Shown: in pieces, positions 21,131 through 30,981 of the stretch | How positions within the stretch are numbered: the stretch's first letter is position 1 | How the letters are laid out: every line of letters begins with the position of its first letter | DNA from: Melastoma dodecandrum | Lineage: Eukaryota > Streptophyta > Magnoliopsida > Myrtales > Melastomataceae | DNA: 64,000 nucleotides | Direction of reading: 5' to 3' | NCBI GenBank assembly: GCA_029817715.1 | Contig: JARUPY010000387.1 | Coordinates: forward strand, 806,001 to 870,000 | Program-made: the position numbers and the translations under genes | The notes under the pieces: generated by a model | What the model was told of the DNA's origin: nothing | Databases searched by the model: none | Seen by the model: the letters and a program-made list of their open reading frames with translations, nothing else

Positions 21131-22390
21131 AAAAGAACATAGAAAGCGAAAGTGCAAACACTTTCTCCGCAAAGTTTGCACAAGAGCACCACAGAGGTTC
21201 GAGTACCTAAACCTATTCATTTCTTGAGCATTTGTGTGCCCATTTGCATATAATTTGAAATTATTTTTAATAACAATGTTTCTGGGCGAGAGTGGAGAAG
21301 GCAAACCTATTCCTAAACACTTACCAGAATGATGAGTGCAAACACAGTAAGGATTCATACACAAGCATTCAGGCGGATAACGAATCCTTTGACAAAAGAT
21401 GCTCTAAGCCGGGATGAGATCGAGCGTTTCTTCTCTATCCCAAACACGAAACATCAACCATTGCTAGCCCCTTTTGAGCCAAAGTTGAAGTTTTCGTACA
21501 CACTACACCTAACGAGTCTAAGGACTACCTCACATCGAGGTTAAAATGGAGATCCTGTAGCTAGAAGCCAGAAGCAACGGATCATAGAGGTTTCACTTCC
21601 TTAAGATTCAAGCGAGGAAACATCATCGACAGCAAAGCCTACCAGTTGAGTCGTTCCTAAAGACCGAGCTTCTCAAATTCCAAAGAAAACTATTAGAAAA
21701 CAAAGCAGGGCAAATCCCTGTAATTCAGCAAGGAAAAGAAAAGACCAATGCAAAGACCAAAGTCTTAAAGAGAAAGCGCAAAATGAAAATCAAAAGAGCA
21801 AAAAAATAAAGCACCGGGGCCGACATTGGTGGTCGCAAGAGCAAAGGTGCTACCCTTCAAACAAGTCTAAGACAAAGCTTTCCCCAAAGTGGATTGTCCA
21901 CACTTACCAGTTATTCATCTCCAACAAACCACGTCAACTAGTATGCTATCTGAAGGATAGAGAATTCGCTTGAATGGTAGAACCTCTACGATCCAATAGC
22001 TTCCGATGAGGTCCTTAATTTTTTTTTTCTCAAATGATTGATTTAGACTTTCAATCTAAAGGCCTTTCGCCAAAGCTACATTACAACCCAAATAAAGACT
22101 CCTTTGACCAGTACATGAGCATCTAAGTCAAAGAAATTATGAGATCTAACTGAATTGGCTTTTAGAAAAGAGTAAAACACGAGAGAAATCAGAAAAAGCT
22201 TCTCTGCTCTCGCTTAGAAACATGCTTTCAAAGAGAAGACAAAATTAAGCATAGTGTGCATGTACATTTAGCTACTTTTGTTTTCATTGCGACTAATAAT
22301 TTTCTTGATGAGTTTCCAGGATGCATGTCAACCAAGAATAATTTGAGGTATTAATAATATCCTTGTGAGAGAATCTTCTCAGATTCCCTC

Positions 22391-22406
22391 CCAAGGAGGG
22401 GCAAAC
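22391..22406 (+). other. Polypurine tract before the 3' LTR
   Basis: CCAAGGAGGGGCAAAC is directly followed by TGTAATACCTC, the expected TG start of an LTR. Confidence 0.55.
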
Positions 22407-23354
22407 TGTAATACCTCAAATTAACATGCAGGCCGCGAACATTCATCTTAGCCCATAATAAACTCAACATTTTTTTCTCTTAAAATGGCCAAAGCCCAAG
22501 CACAACTCATAGTTCAATAAAATGGCCAAAGCCCAAGTACAACTCAAATTTTAATACTTATGGCCAAAGCCCAAGTGTAACCCAAGGTTTAAATTCGAGC
22601 CAAGGAATAAGCCCACCACCAAACCCATCAAACAACGACGATCGGTAAAGTTCGAAGCCGAAGGAGAAACCCGCTTCCATGGCTGAGATCTACAGTAGTG
22701 TTATCTCAGCTTCCCTAGGAGTAAAGGCATCCCCAATTCTTCATTGAAGATTGTACAAGATGGTCCAACTTGCCCAAGAATCTGTTGCTCTACGACCAGG
22801 ACAGCCTTGTGCAAAGCAATGGAATCTGGACAATGATGCAATCACAGAAGGTCAAACAACATCACCAGCTTTCAAATCAGCCACCATTGCAGCAGAATCA
22901 GCATAAGGAGTTTGCAACAACCTTAACCAATTCCAAGACGTCTATAGCCATACTTAACTATCCTAATACACAGCCGTACCTGGTTCAGAATTAAGCACAA
23001 CTCCAGCGACTAATAGTTCAGCCAATGATCCCTTCATATACCATATCAAAAGGGGTGAGTGAGGTCTTAACGCAGCTAAAAAATTCGCGAGTGAGGGTTG
23101 AGCCCTCCTAAAAATTCGCGAGTGAGGTCTTAACGCAGCTTTTCGCTCGCCATCTTCAGGGAATTGAAGATGGTTGGCGAAACGTTCCGTAGACCTGTTC
23201 GCGAATCAAGGGAAGGCCCAATCCTGGGTCCCTTTCCGCAGCGTTCGGCATTCGAGCCGGAACGTCGACCGGACTGGGCCTGGGGAGAGCGGGCCCGGAT
23301 CCTCGGGTTGCCCGAATCGCCATCGCGCGTGCTAGGCCGGAGGGCGCACGTACA
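22407..23354 (+). repeat. Probable 3' LTR of the Tat/Ogre-like element
   Basis: It starts TGTAATACC and ends CGTACA. An early part repeats the phrase ATGGCCAAAGCCCAAG three times (about 22484-22580). About 23055-23135 carries a duplicated GCGAGTGAGGTCTTAACGCAGC segment. Only the last 255 bp match the left LTR. Confidence 0.55.
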
Positions 23355-23810
23355 TGTATGAGGTTGCTGATTTTCCATTGTTTTACGGAGCAGCTTGTTC
23401 GGGTACGGGGTAGGGATCCATTTGCTGCAGTCGGATGACCCCGGTCAGATTGAGAAGAAGGAAGCTTAAGGATAACCACATATCGTTCCAGGTATCGTGC
23501 TATGAAAGTTAGACATGTATTCATCATGTAGGAATAGTTTCTACATTTGATTGGTTTCACATTATTTTGGTGTTTGGATCATATTTAGATGGAAAGAAAA
23601 ACAAACTAAAAAACAAGGCTAAATGAAGACTACTAAACAAAGATAAATACAAAGTTGAGGAAGAAGAAGAAGAAGAAGCAAAACTCTACTTGTATACAAC
23701 TTTATGAAGGATCTGCTCTTGTTAAGTCATCAGTAAGGAAAAATTGCTGATTGTATCTCGATGGTTTGTGATTGCTGAGTCTAACACCTGTTCCTTTTTT
23801 ATATATGCAG

Positions 23811-24071
23811 TGCGAGAGCATGGGAACCGTGGAGAAGAAGCTGAAGGACATGGGGCTTGAGTACGTGCGCGCCCTCGTCGAGGAAGGAGGGATCCAAGTC
23901 GACCAGCTCTTCTTCCATGACCCGGACGGGTTCATGATTGAGATATGCAACTGCGACAACCTCCCCGTGGTCCCAATTGCTGGTGAGATGGCTAGGGCGT
24001 GCTCCCTCATCAACCTCCACGCCATACAAGCCTCGCCGACACAGAACATCAAGCACGTGGTCCACCAGTAG
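23811..24071 (+). pseudogene. Last exon of a glyoxalase-I-like (VOC) protein, 5' exons missing
   Basis: After an ATATATGCAG acceptor, the frame reads CESMGTVEKKLKDMG, then VEEGGIQVDQLFFHDPDGFM and IEICNCDNLPV, and ends at TAG 24069-24071. This is the C-terminal half of the plant glyoxalase-I family (GLYI4/GLYI7-like in Arabidopsis), including the metal-ligand Glu in MIEIC. These proteins belong to the VOC superfamily and are linked to methylglyoxal or related aldehyde metabolism. The last exon itself is uninterrupted. The N-terminal exons are not found within about 450 bp upstream, where the Tat/Ogre-like element ends at 23354; nor did I see them on the far side of that element. The insertion probably severed the gene, unless a very long intron is tolerated. 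Confidence 0.7.
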
Positions 24072-24941
24072 AAAGGCAAAGGACATCAGACGAGACTTTT
24101 ATAAGAAGTTCGGAACTTGTGATGTAAGACTATGACTTGTCAATGCCAACTTTCGGTGAAATAAGCCGGTGTTAGGGGGTGTTCATATCTTTTTATTCTC
24201 TTACTTTTCCTAATTTTTGTTTAGTACTGTCATTAAGAGAGATTAAGGGAGGTTCCCCTTCTTCTTACATTGCCTAGATTGAGTCAACTCTTTCAATATG
24301 GGGTCGATATCTCCCATGGGTATGGTAGTATGTCATTATAATGGTTAAGCAGTCACTGTTTTGTTGCCTGCGAGCTGAACAGCAAGCTCGGTCAAGTGGA
24401 TTCCCGTAGGTAGATGTGCAGAAGATACTTAAACTATATCACCAGGTTCCCTTAATCTTGCCCTTAATCTGAATAAACACTTGCAACTTTTCCAGGCAAA
24501 CAAAGTGCGGCCGACCTTGCTTAGCCCATGACCTTGAATCGTCTCGTCATGTTATATCATTAGACAAAAACCAGCTGGTACAAACGTCAGCGTAACAAAA
24601 TTTAATTAGAACTAATAGCCATATCAACTTTCACCTTTTTGAATAATTAAAGTCGTAAGTACATGTCATATTCACGTATTAGGTAATGCACTATTAGGAC
24701 CAGGTGCCCATTCATCTGACCCAAGTCTTCTAAGTGTTGCCCAACCATGTTTTGGGACTCTGTCAACATCGCTGCCTGACCAAGTACCACCTACCCAACC
24801 TGGCGAGCAGTATTGAGAAGTTCCCAGTTTTGCCAGGTTCATATAAGCTGCAAATTGTGGTTTGTGAGATAAGAATATGAAGTTAGTCGAAAGTGCTTTG
24901 TCAGATGGACTGCACCGCAGAGCCCCGTGATGTTTCCTGTT
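24072..24941. other. Spacer between the glyoxalase exon and the polygalacturonase pseudogene
   Basis: I see no recognised gene. A minus-strand open frame at about 24841-24674 looks protein-like in two frames but matches no family I know. Confidence 0.4.
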
Positions 24942-26674
24942 TTATGAGCTGTCTACGGTGGAGAAGCAGGGATGAGGTTGAACCAAAACGGAGGTCAAGC
25001 CTCGAGCCATCCAACAAAAGGAACATTTCCTGCCTCTGTATTATGACTACAGATGAACATCTTCGAGATATAGCCCTTTGCATGGAGAGTCGTCATTGAA
25101 GGCAAACGTCATCGCGAGGGAAGGGGTCGCCATTTTAACAGCCAATGTCTGAAAAATACAAGCATGTCAACGATGAACCTTGGCAACTTTTTTTATGTCA
25201 CAGGGATTTAGTTTTAGATTTTGATGCTCATTCCTGCAGAGAGAGAGCGTTACCTGATTGAGAAATGGAACAAAAGATTATCAGTAGTATTGATTGATAA
25301 CAATAGGATGGCCCACTTTCTTCATCAACAAATTTTGGAAGATAATGTGCTTTGCAAAGCCACTGGCTCCCAGAGATTTGGATAGAAGCGTGACAATAAG
25401 AACGGTGTCTATGCAGAATTTGGATCAAGCTATCACTGACTTCGGACCATCCATATTTTGATTCTCAATCCGAACTCGGTTTTAGAAGGATACAACGTGG
25501 AACGCTTACGTCTCGAACTTGGGACCAAGATTTCGATATCCCCAAACTCTCAATACTGTACCAACAGATATTACAATACAATCACGTATGCATACAACAA
25601 AATTTCCCCTTCTCATAATGGTCCTTCAAAGCAAAAGAATCCCTGTTACCTGATTCCGTGTCCTGGACCGCAACTAATATTCCTGATGGCAATCACAGAC
25701 GAATTTCCAACAATAGAAATGCAATCATCGCCTGCATAGAAGGTAAAAATAAGTCCAATCAAACGGTTAGAAGAAGCACTGATTTTGCAGAGCTATTAAC
25801 ACAACTGAATCCAGGCTAAGACAGATTCATTCTTCATTAGATGAAGATAAAGAACATCACCTGTTCCGATCTCACAAGAAGAGGTGCGAATATCGTGGGA
25901 CAAACTTATGTGGATTCCATCAGCATTAGGGCTTGTAGATGCTGCGGTTTTTTATGATTGATAGCCATAACCCTGTGGCAGTGTGTGAATGTGACATGGG
26001 TGTGCTGGCCGTTGATTATCCCCAAGTCTTGAATTGTCAAATCATCCATCACAGCTGTGGAACTTGAAAGCCTGGTAAATGCCGAGTACTTGATATTAGC
26101 ATTTTGAAAATATGAAGAAACACCTCTTGTTAACAACGTATTAATCAATTAGTGTCAAATGGAAGAAGCGCTAACCGTTGGAGCCTCCTGGCATGTCTGC
26201 AAAGAGAATTTAGAGAAGATTTAGATCTCTAAAATCTAATGCCATTAAACAAGAATGCAATGAGCAGAAACAATCCACGAAGCAACAGTAAGGAGATTTA
26301 CACGCACATTGCCCGCTTTGCAAATCGCTTCCACCACTTGTCTCCCCTTCCATACACTACGCCGCCTCCCTCAATGTTTAAATGGTTAACACCATGAAAG
26401 TACATCTATCTCTTTGCATCCAGTCCATCCCATTCCTCAGGATCTGTTGGACTGATGATGTTTCCAGAGATCTGCATGGAAACTTTTCTGTCCGACCCCT
26501 GCAACATCAATTGGCGACGTACTTAGCCAAAAGCACAATTACCTGAAGAGTGATTTTGGATTGACATGGCCCACCAAAATCAATGGGATAGATTACATAC
26601 GTATTTCCAGAAGGAATGTGAATCCTCGCTTCACCAGTGGAGGAACAGGCTATTTCCCAAATATTTCAGAAAAT
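24942..26674 (-). pseudogene. Polygalacturonase (GH28) pseudogene, at least nine exons
   Basis: The GH28 pectin-degrading fold can be followed exon by exon on the minus strand. 26674-26543 has IHIPSGNTYVIYPIDFGGPC. About 26498-26311 has ISGNIISPTDPEEWDGLD and YFHGVNHLNIEGGG. 26196-26176 has TCQEAPT. 26071-25861 has LTIQDLGIINGQ, THCHRVMA, SPNADGIHIS and the start of GTGDD. 25731-25650 has DDCISIVGNSS and CGPGHGIR. 25555-25448 has SLGISKSWSQVRDV. About 25367-25254 has GFAKHIIFQN and HPIVINQYY. 25148-24942 has LAMTFAFNDDSPCKGLYLED and a C-terminal PCF. All catalytic motifs (NADG, DD, GHG, RIK) are traceable. Lesions are a TAG replacing the Trp after GLDAKR, frameshifts in the first, fourth, sixth and seventh listed exons, and stops in the last. 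The N-terminal exon was not found. Confidence 0.85.
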
Positions 26675-28336
26675 CTGCAAACAGGTGTGAAGTTTCACAT
26701 GAATGTCATTCATCAAATTCAGGCCCAGAGATGAAAATTCCAAGCAGTCAGGGTCAGTGGAATCGGGTATTTTTTTTCATGCAGAATCACGAATGAACAG
26801 AACAGAGACATCCACTCTCATGAGCAACTGATTCCAAATTCTAAACTCTGAAGGCACTGGTAACTAGTATGAGAGACAACAATGTAGATATGCACATGTC
26901 AGATTCGAAAACACTAACACCTACTTTTAAAGCGTGGGTGGTGCTGAGGATGAAAGAAAAAAACTAATTCCGTGATAGCACAATACAATTAGCTCCGAAG
27001 GAACATATCATAAGTAATTTCTGAAAGTAATGCCGAACAAAGACTGACCAAAGGGGGTAAGCCGCCGGCCATCGACACGGTCAGTCCCTTTCTAACTGGT
27101 CACAGCATCAGGATCTCGCTTCTGCCGCTAGGCAAATCCGGTTTAATCAGGCCATTCATGATCTGCTAATGGGCAGGTAACAACACCACACATGACCGAA
27201 CAATGCAAGCATCCGATCCATTGGAAACCGCAACTATAGCTATCTCCAATCCAAACACCTCATACAGGGAACAACCTCCTAGGACAGTGAAAAGGTACAA
27301 ATTCCGATCACCCCCATCGACAGGCACGCAAATCATATAGTCCAGCGTAAGATCAAGAAAACATCTTTCTTCCAGCTTCGTGAGTCCATTCCCTCAACCT
27401 GGGTGTCACCGAATTTGCCGTTTCCTCTCGGGGGCGGACGACAAAAGATGGGCCAACAAGCAAAGGGAAGACGAAACGAGGAAAGGAAGTCGGGACAGGA
27501 TACGAGGGAGTTGGAAGACATCATCCCAAAGCTGAAGGTTTTGGGGATGGAAGCATACATACATCACCATCCCCCCTCCGATTGATCGGCGGGTCGTACC
27601 TACGTGCATTCATTCCCTCCCTCAGCTTTCCTTCATTTTCTAATATAAATCACCTCACCCAACATATAATAATATTACTCATTTTCCATAATTTCATAAA
27701 TCAAAACCCCATACTAAATAATGGTTCATTTTTTTAGTGGCTAGATATTATCCAAACACGAATGAAGAAATAATGGAATTAAAAATATATTTCACTTATG
27801 AAACATGGATTTGTATTGGACATTCCTCCTCCTCCTCCTACTACTAGAATTTCATGAAAAAGTGGATAATGGAATACTACTTCTCTCTCAGCACCACCCC
27901 ATAACAAAAATAATAATAATAATAATAATAATAATAAACGGAGATTAGAAGAAAATTGAGGGTCCTGTTGTTTCTTTCTTTTTTTTTTTCTTTTTCCAAT
28001 TAATACCTTTGCTTTTCTGATATCAAGAATTTTATTTTGGATCTCATTTGCTTCTCCCTTTCCCACTCCCCCCGTCTCAATTCATCCTCTCCCCTCATAG
28101 TCAATTATTAATTGTTTCAGATGTTGAAACATTGGACATAATTGAGACCTCCCTTTTGAGTACCTCATAATATGCGCAAAATAATATTATTAAAAAAAAT
28201 TACAAGCAAAAAAACAAACATCGGAAACTATCTGACGAAATTATCCAAACCTTTTCTTGTTTCGTTTTAGGATTCTAAGCATATCAGATACGAATCCCCT
28301 TGAAACTTGACCATACATGGAAAACTCATACTCGAT
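26675..28336. other. Intergenic region
   Basis: No gene is recognised. It includes a (TAA)n microsatellite at 27911-27937 and AT-rich, homopolymer-rich DNA to 28240. A minus-strand 67-codon frame at 27609-27406 has no family resemblance. Confidence 0.45.
27911..27937. repeat. (TAA)n microsatellite
   Basis: Nine consecutive TAA units. Confidence 0.9.
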
Positions 28337-28675
28337 TTACCTATTTCCATCATTGGTCTTCCTAGGCTTGCCCTCGCCATGCGGGGTTTTCCGGAACACG
28401 CTGCAGAACCAGCACGTCGATAACCTTGGGGATGGGGGATCCCCCATCAGCGACTCCCTCATGGTCCTGCGGTACCTCCTCCCACCTTCTACATCAGACC
28501 GGCTCCTGACCAACTTGGTGAGAACAACGTCAGGAGTGCCCCTGGAGTGGTCCCCTTCTATCTCTACGTCGTCCCCCGGCTTCATGAGCTCCCTAGAAAG
28601 GAACTTGTCCTCCCAGACGAGGCCGGAGGAGCCTTGTCGACGGAATGATGCCGCTGATCTTTGTAATTCAGCCAT
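28337..28675 (-). CDS. MASS-type MAPK substrate protein (plant-specific)
   Basis: This is a 112-residue single-exon protein. The N-terminus MAELQRSAASFRRQGSSGLV followed by WED, and the C-terminal GDPPSPRLSTCWFCSVFRK, are the two conserved blocks of a small plant family. That family includes Arabidopsis At1g80180/At1g15400, described as MAPK substrates in the stomatal lineage (MASS). The middle is charged and disordered, with RSRS. The SP dipeptide in PPSPRL is a candidate MAPK phosphosite. No signal peptide or TM segment is present. The frame is intact and opens at the first ATG. In Arabidopsis the paralogous locus sits next to a pectin-lyase-like gene and a glyoxalase-I gene, the same neighbours as here (from memory). 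Confidence 0.85.
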   Translation of the reverse strand: MAELQRSAASFRRQGSSGLVWEDKFLSRELMKPGDDVEIEGDHSRGTPDVVLTKLVRSRSDVEGGRRYRRTMRESLMGDPPSPRLSTCWFCSVFRKTPHGEGKPRKTNDGNR

Positions 28676-29199
28676 CTGTGGCTTGGGTTTAGGTTTGTCT
28701 TGTATTTGTCTTTGTGCAAGGAAATAAGGCTTTGTGCTGGTCTGAATTTATTATGGTGTACGTACCGAGACGAGACTCCCGATAAGGATTAAGTGTAAAA
28801 ATTTATGAGAACGAGGGTCGTCTATTATTTCCTTTTCTATGCAAATAGAGAATTTTTTTAAAAAAAGATGCTTTTTTTTTAATTCATTACTTTATAAATG
28901 GATCACACGGAAATTAATGCTAAAAGTTAAGGAAGCGGCTAACGATACGTATACATAGACTCATTCTTCAAACCAACATTCTTAAGATTAAAGAGTTAAT
29001 CGCAAATTGCCCCATATGAAATTGAGCACAATACTTATTTTCAAAGAAAACTATCTTCCATCTAGAGGAGATGGTTGTTTATTCATTATCGGACCATCCA
29101 TAATAGTATATCTGTTTTCATAAGTTATTCAGTAATTTCTTTTAGTTATAACCTTATTTTATCCGATCTCAATATCGGTGTTTTTTCATGGATTGCCTT
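28676..29199. other. Upstream region of the MASS-type gene
   Basis: It holds the presumed promoter and 5' UTR of the minus-strand gene. It is AT-rich with no coding sequence. Confidence 0.4.
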
Positions 29200-29900
29200 T
29201 TCAAGTATTGATCTGATTTAACGTACTTTATTAAATTCGTTTTTGTTTTAGTAAAATTTACTAAAAAGTTATTCTTTTTAGTAAAAGGACGACATAATTA
29301 GTAAAAAACTTAGTAAATTGTACTAATTTTTCACTATTCATATTTAGTAAATTTTACTAATCTACATTTAGTAATTTTACCAATTCTACGGAGTAATTTT
29401 CAGATTAGTTTTAGTATTATTTTACTAAAATTATCAGAGTAATCATCCTATTTTTAATAACTTTTCTGAAAATTTACTGTTCAACTTTAGTAAATGTTTA
29501 CTAATTTTGTTAGTAAACATTTAGTTTATGATCATCTGATTTACTACTTTTAGTTTAGTGCTTTTTACTAATTAATTACTGTTCATTTTTAGTAAAAAAG
29601 TACTAATTTTTATTAGCAATATTTGACTGAAATTAGTAATATTAGTAATACTGTTTAAATTAGTAAAAGTGTTTTTGAAAATTAGTATGGGTTTCGTAAT
29701 TTTGTACTGATTTCGGCGTGAAATTTTAAAAAAATTTGATAAAGCATTACAAAATAGTTTAGCAATTTACTTATCCGAACAGTGAATCATGAACCTAATT
29801 ACTAACCTTAGGCCATTGTAAAATGACGATTTTGCTCCCGGTTCCAATTTACTAAATATATTACAAACCTAATTACTAATCTTGTACATTAGTTTCGTAA
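29200..29900. repeat. AT-rich tract packed with TTTACTAA / TTAGTAAA words
   Basis: Over about 700 bp the 5- to 8-base words TAGTAA, TTAGTAAA, TTACTA and TTTACTAA recur some dozens of times in both orientations. Adjacent copies often form short palindromes such as TTTAGTAAATTTTACTAA. There is no fixed period and no coding potential. Confidence 0.6.
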
Positions 29901-30068
29901 TCTGTACTGATTTAAATCCCAAAAGTGAACATTTAAGTGAGTGGGTGTTAAGTTTGCAGGTGGCTTTCCTCTTCCCATACCCACAAATGATCTTCAACCA
30001 TCTTCGGTGGAATCTCAACTTCCTCCTTTGTCGCTTGAAGAAATAGAAAGTGTTTTCAACAAGGATCA

Positions 30069-30210
30069 CCCAAGATTCGGTGAACATATGCTTCCTCCTT
30101 TTATCCATTTCTTTGCTTCCTGTTTTGCTTCCATCCAAGATTCGGTGAACATATACTTTATCCCTTTATCCATTTCTTTGCTTCCTGTTTTGCTTCCACC
30201 CAAGATTCGG
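30069..30210 (+). repeat. Left arm of an inverted repeat (two tandem about 65-bp units)
   Basis: CCAAGATTCGGTGAACATATGC opens each unit; a third partial start lies at 30199. The units continue with TTTATCCATTTCTTTGCTTCC and TTTTGCTTCCA. The reverse complement of one unit lies at 30767-30843. Confidence 0.8.
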
Positions 30211-30716
30211 TGAACATCAGGGAGGAAGGAATTGTACCCTTTAATGAATTGTGTCCCAGGTTGAGATTCACCAACATTTTAAGGTCACCCCAGGTTGTAG
30301 AGTGGATGTCTCCTGTCAGGTTGTTATGAGATAGAACCATTTCTGTGAGGTTCCTAAGCAAGCTGAAGGTTGGAACCAGACTAGTCAGATAGTTCGACGA
30401 GAAGTCCAAATAAGTGAACTGCGAGAGATTTGCTACTGAGGACGGAATTAATCCCGTGAAGCTGCAGTTAGCCAAGCTGATACTTTGTAGACCTTGTAAT
30501 TTTCCAATCGACTCTCGCAATTTCCCCTGACATGTTCGTGAAGTTTAGGACCAGTGGCAATTTCCCCTGACATGTTTGTGAAGTTTAGGACCAGTGGCAA
30601 TTTCCCCTGACATGTTCGTGAAGTTTAGGACCAGTGGCAATTTCCCCTGACATGTTCGTGAAGTTTAGGACCAGTGGCAATTTCCCCTGACATGTTTGTG
30701 AAGTTTAGGACCAGAT
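30158..30716 (-). pseudogene. Leucine-rich-repeat receptor-like protein (RLP) fragment
   Basis: On the minus strand the frame 30520-30230 reads consecutive LRRs of the extracellular plant type: GKLQGLQSISLANCSFTG, then SSVANLSQFTYLDFSSNYLT, then SLLRNLTEMVLSHNNLTGDI and LVNLNLGHNSLKG. Upstream pieces (NNHFLSGSL and LVLNFTNMSGE) continue the domain through the minisatellite at 30519-30716. The resemblance is to Cf-9/RLP immune receptors. The rest of the protein is absent. The fragment is cut at both ends by the inverted-repeat arms, and the repeat expansion shifts frame. Confidence 0.75.
30519..30716. repeat. 40-bp minisatellite, five units
   Basis: TTTCCCCTGACATGTTCGTG followed by AAGTTTAGGACCAGTGGCAA repeats at 30521, 30561, 30601, 30641 and 30681. 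The only variation seen is C/T in TTCGTG/TTTGTG. The unit is a piece of the RLP coding sequence. Because 40 is not a multiple of three, each added unit shifts frame. Confidence 0.95.
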
Positions 30717-30766
30717 TACCATTCCGAGGAAATTCCGCAAAGAACCACTGAGAAAATGATTGTTCT

Positions 30767-30843
30767 CCGAATCTTGGGTGGAAGCAAAATAAGAAGCAAA
30801 GAAATGGATAAAGGGAGGAAGCATATGCTCACCGAATCTTGGA
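30767..30843 (-). repeat. Right arm of the inverted repeat
   Basis: It is the reverse complement of the left-arm unit, with few mismatches. Confidence 0.8.
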
Positions 30844-30981
30844 TGGAAGAAAAACATGAAGCCTCTTTTGCACCCAAAATTGTCCCCCATGACGTGGTTT
30901 GGCACAGCGAATTGTGCCTCGGAAATCCAAAACTACTGTTAACCTCTTCTTTTGATATATATGATTGTAGATGAGCAAGAT

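Larger units (their letters stand above)
16671..23354 (+). mobile_element. Non-autonomous Tat/Ogre-like LTR retroelement without gag-pol
   Basis: The terminal about 255 bp of an LTR occurs twice, at 16671-16926 and 23098-23354. Both copies share GAGCCCTCCTAAAAATTCGCG, CGCTCGCCA, GATGGTTGGCGAAACG and GCCCGGATCCTCGGGTTGCC, and end ...CGTACA. The left copy is followed eight bases later by TGGCGACTCCGCTGGGG (16934-16950), complementary to Arg-tRNA, the primer used by Ogre/Tat elements. A polypurine tract (CCAAGGAGGGGCAAAC, 22391-22406) precedes TGTAATACCTC at 22407, the likely start of the 3' LTR (948 bp). The 5.5-kb interior has no gag, protease, RT or integrase resemblance. It holds a short minisatellite and a long tandem-repeat tract, as known for the ORF-free 3' region of Tat-lineage elements. 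Upstream of the shared 255 bp the two LTRs do not match, so one is rearranged or the element is chimeric. Confidence 0.65.

Noticed and set aside
24674..24841. Protein-like minus-strand frame containing SQYCSPGWVGGT and RRLGSDEWAPG
   Set aside because: It follows the polygalacturonase stop, matches no family I recognise, and a second frame looks equally protein-like. Not called as a gene.
27406..27609. 67-codon minus-strand frame and overlapping frames at 27.3-27.6 kb
   Set aside because: Three overlapping frames on both strands, none with recognisable domains. Too weak to call.
30519..30716. CRISPR-like array of 40-bp repeats
   Set aside because: The units are contiguous with no spacers, they derive from LRR coding sequence, and the DNA is plant nuclear.
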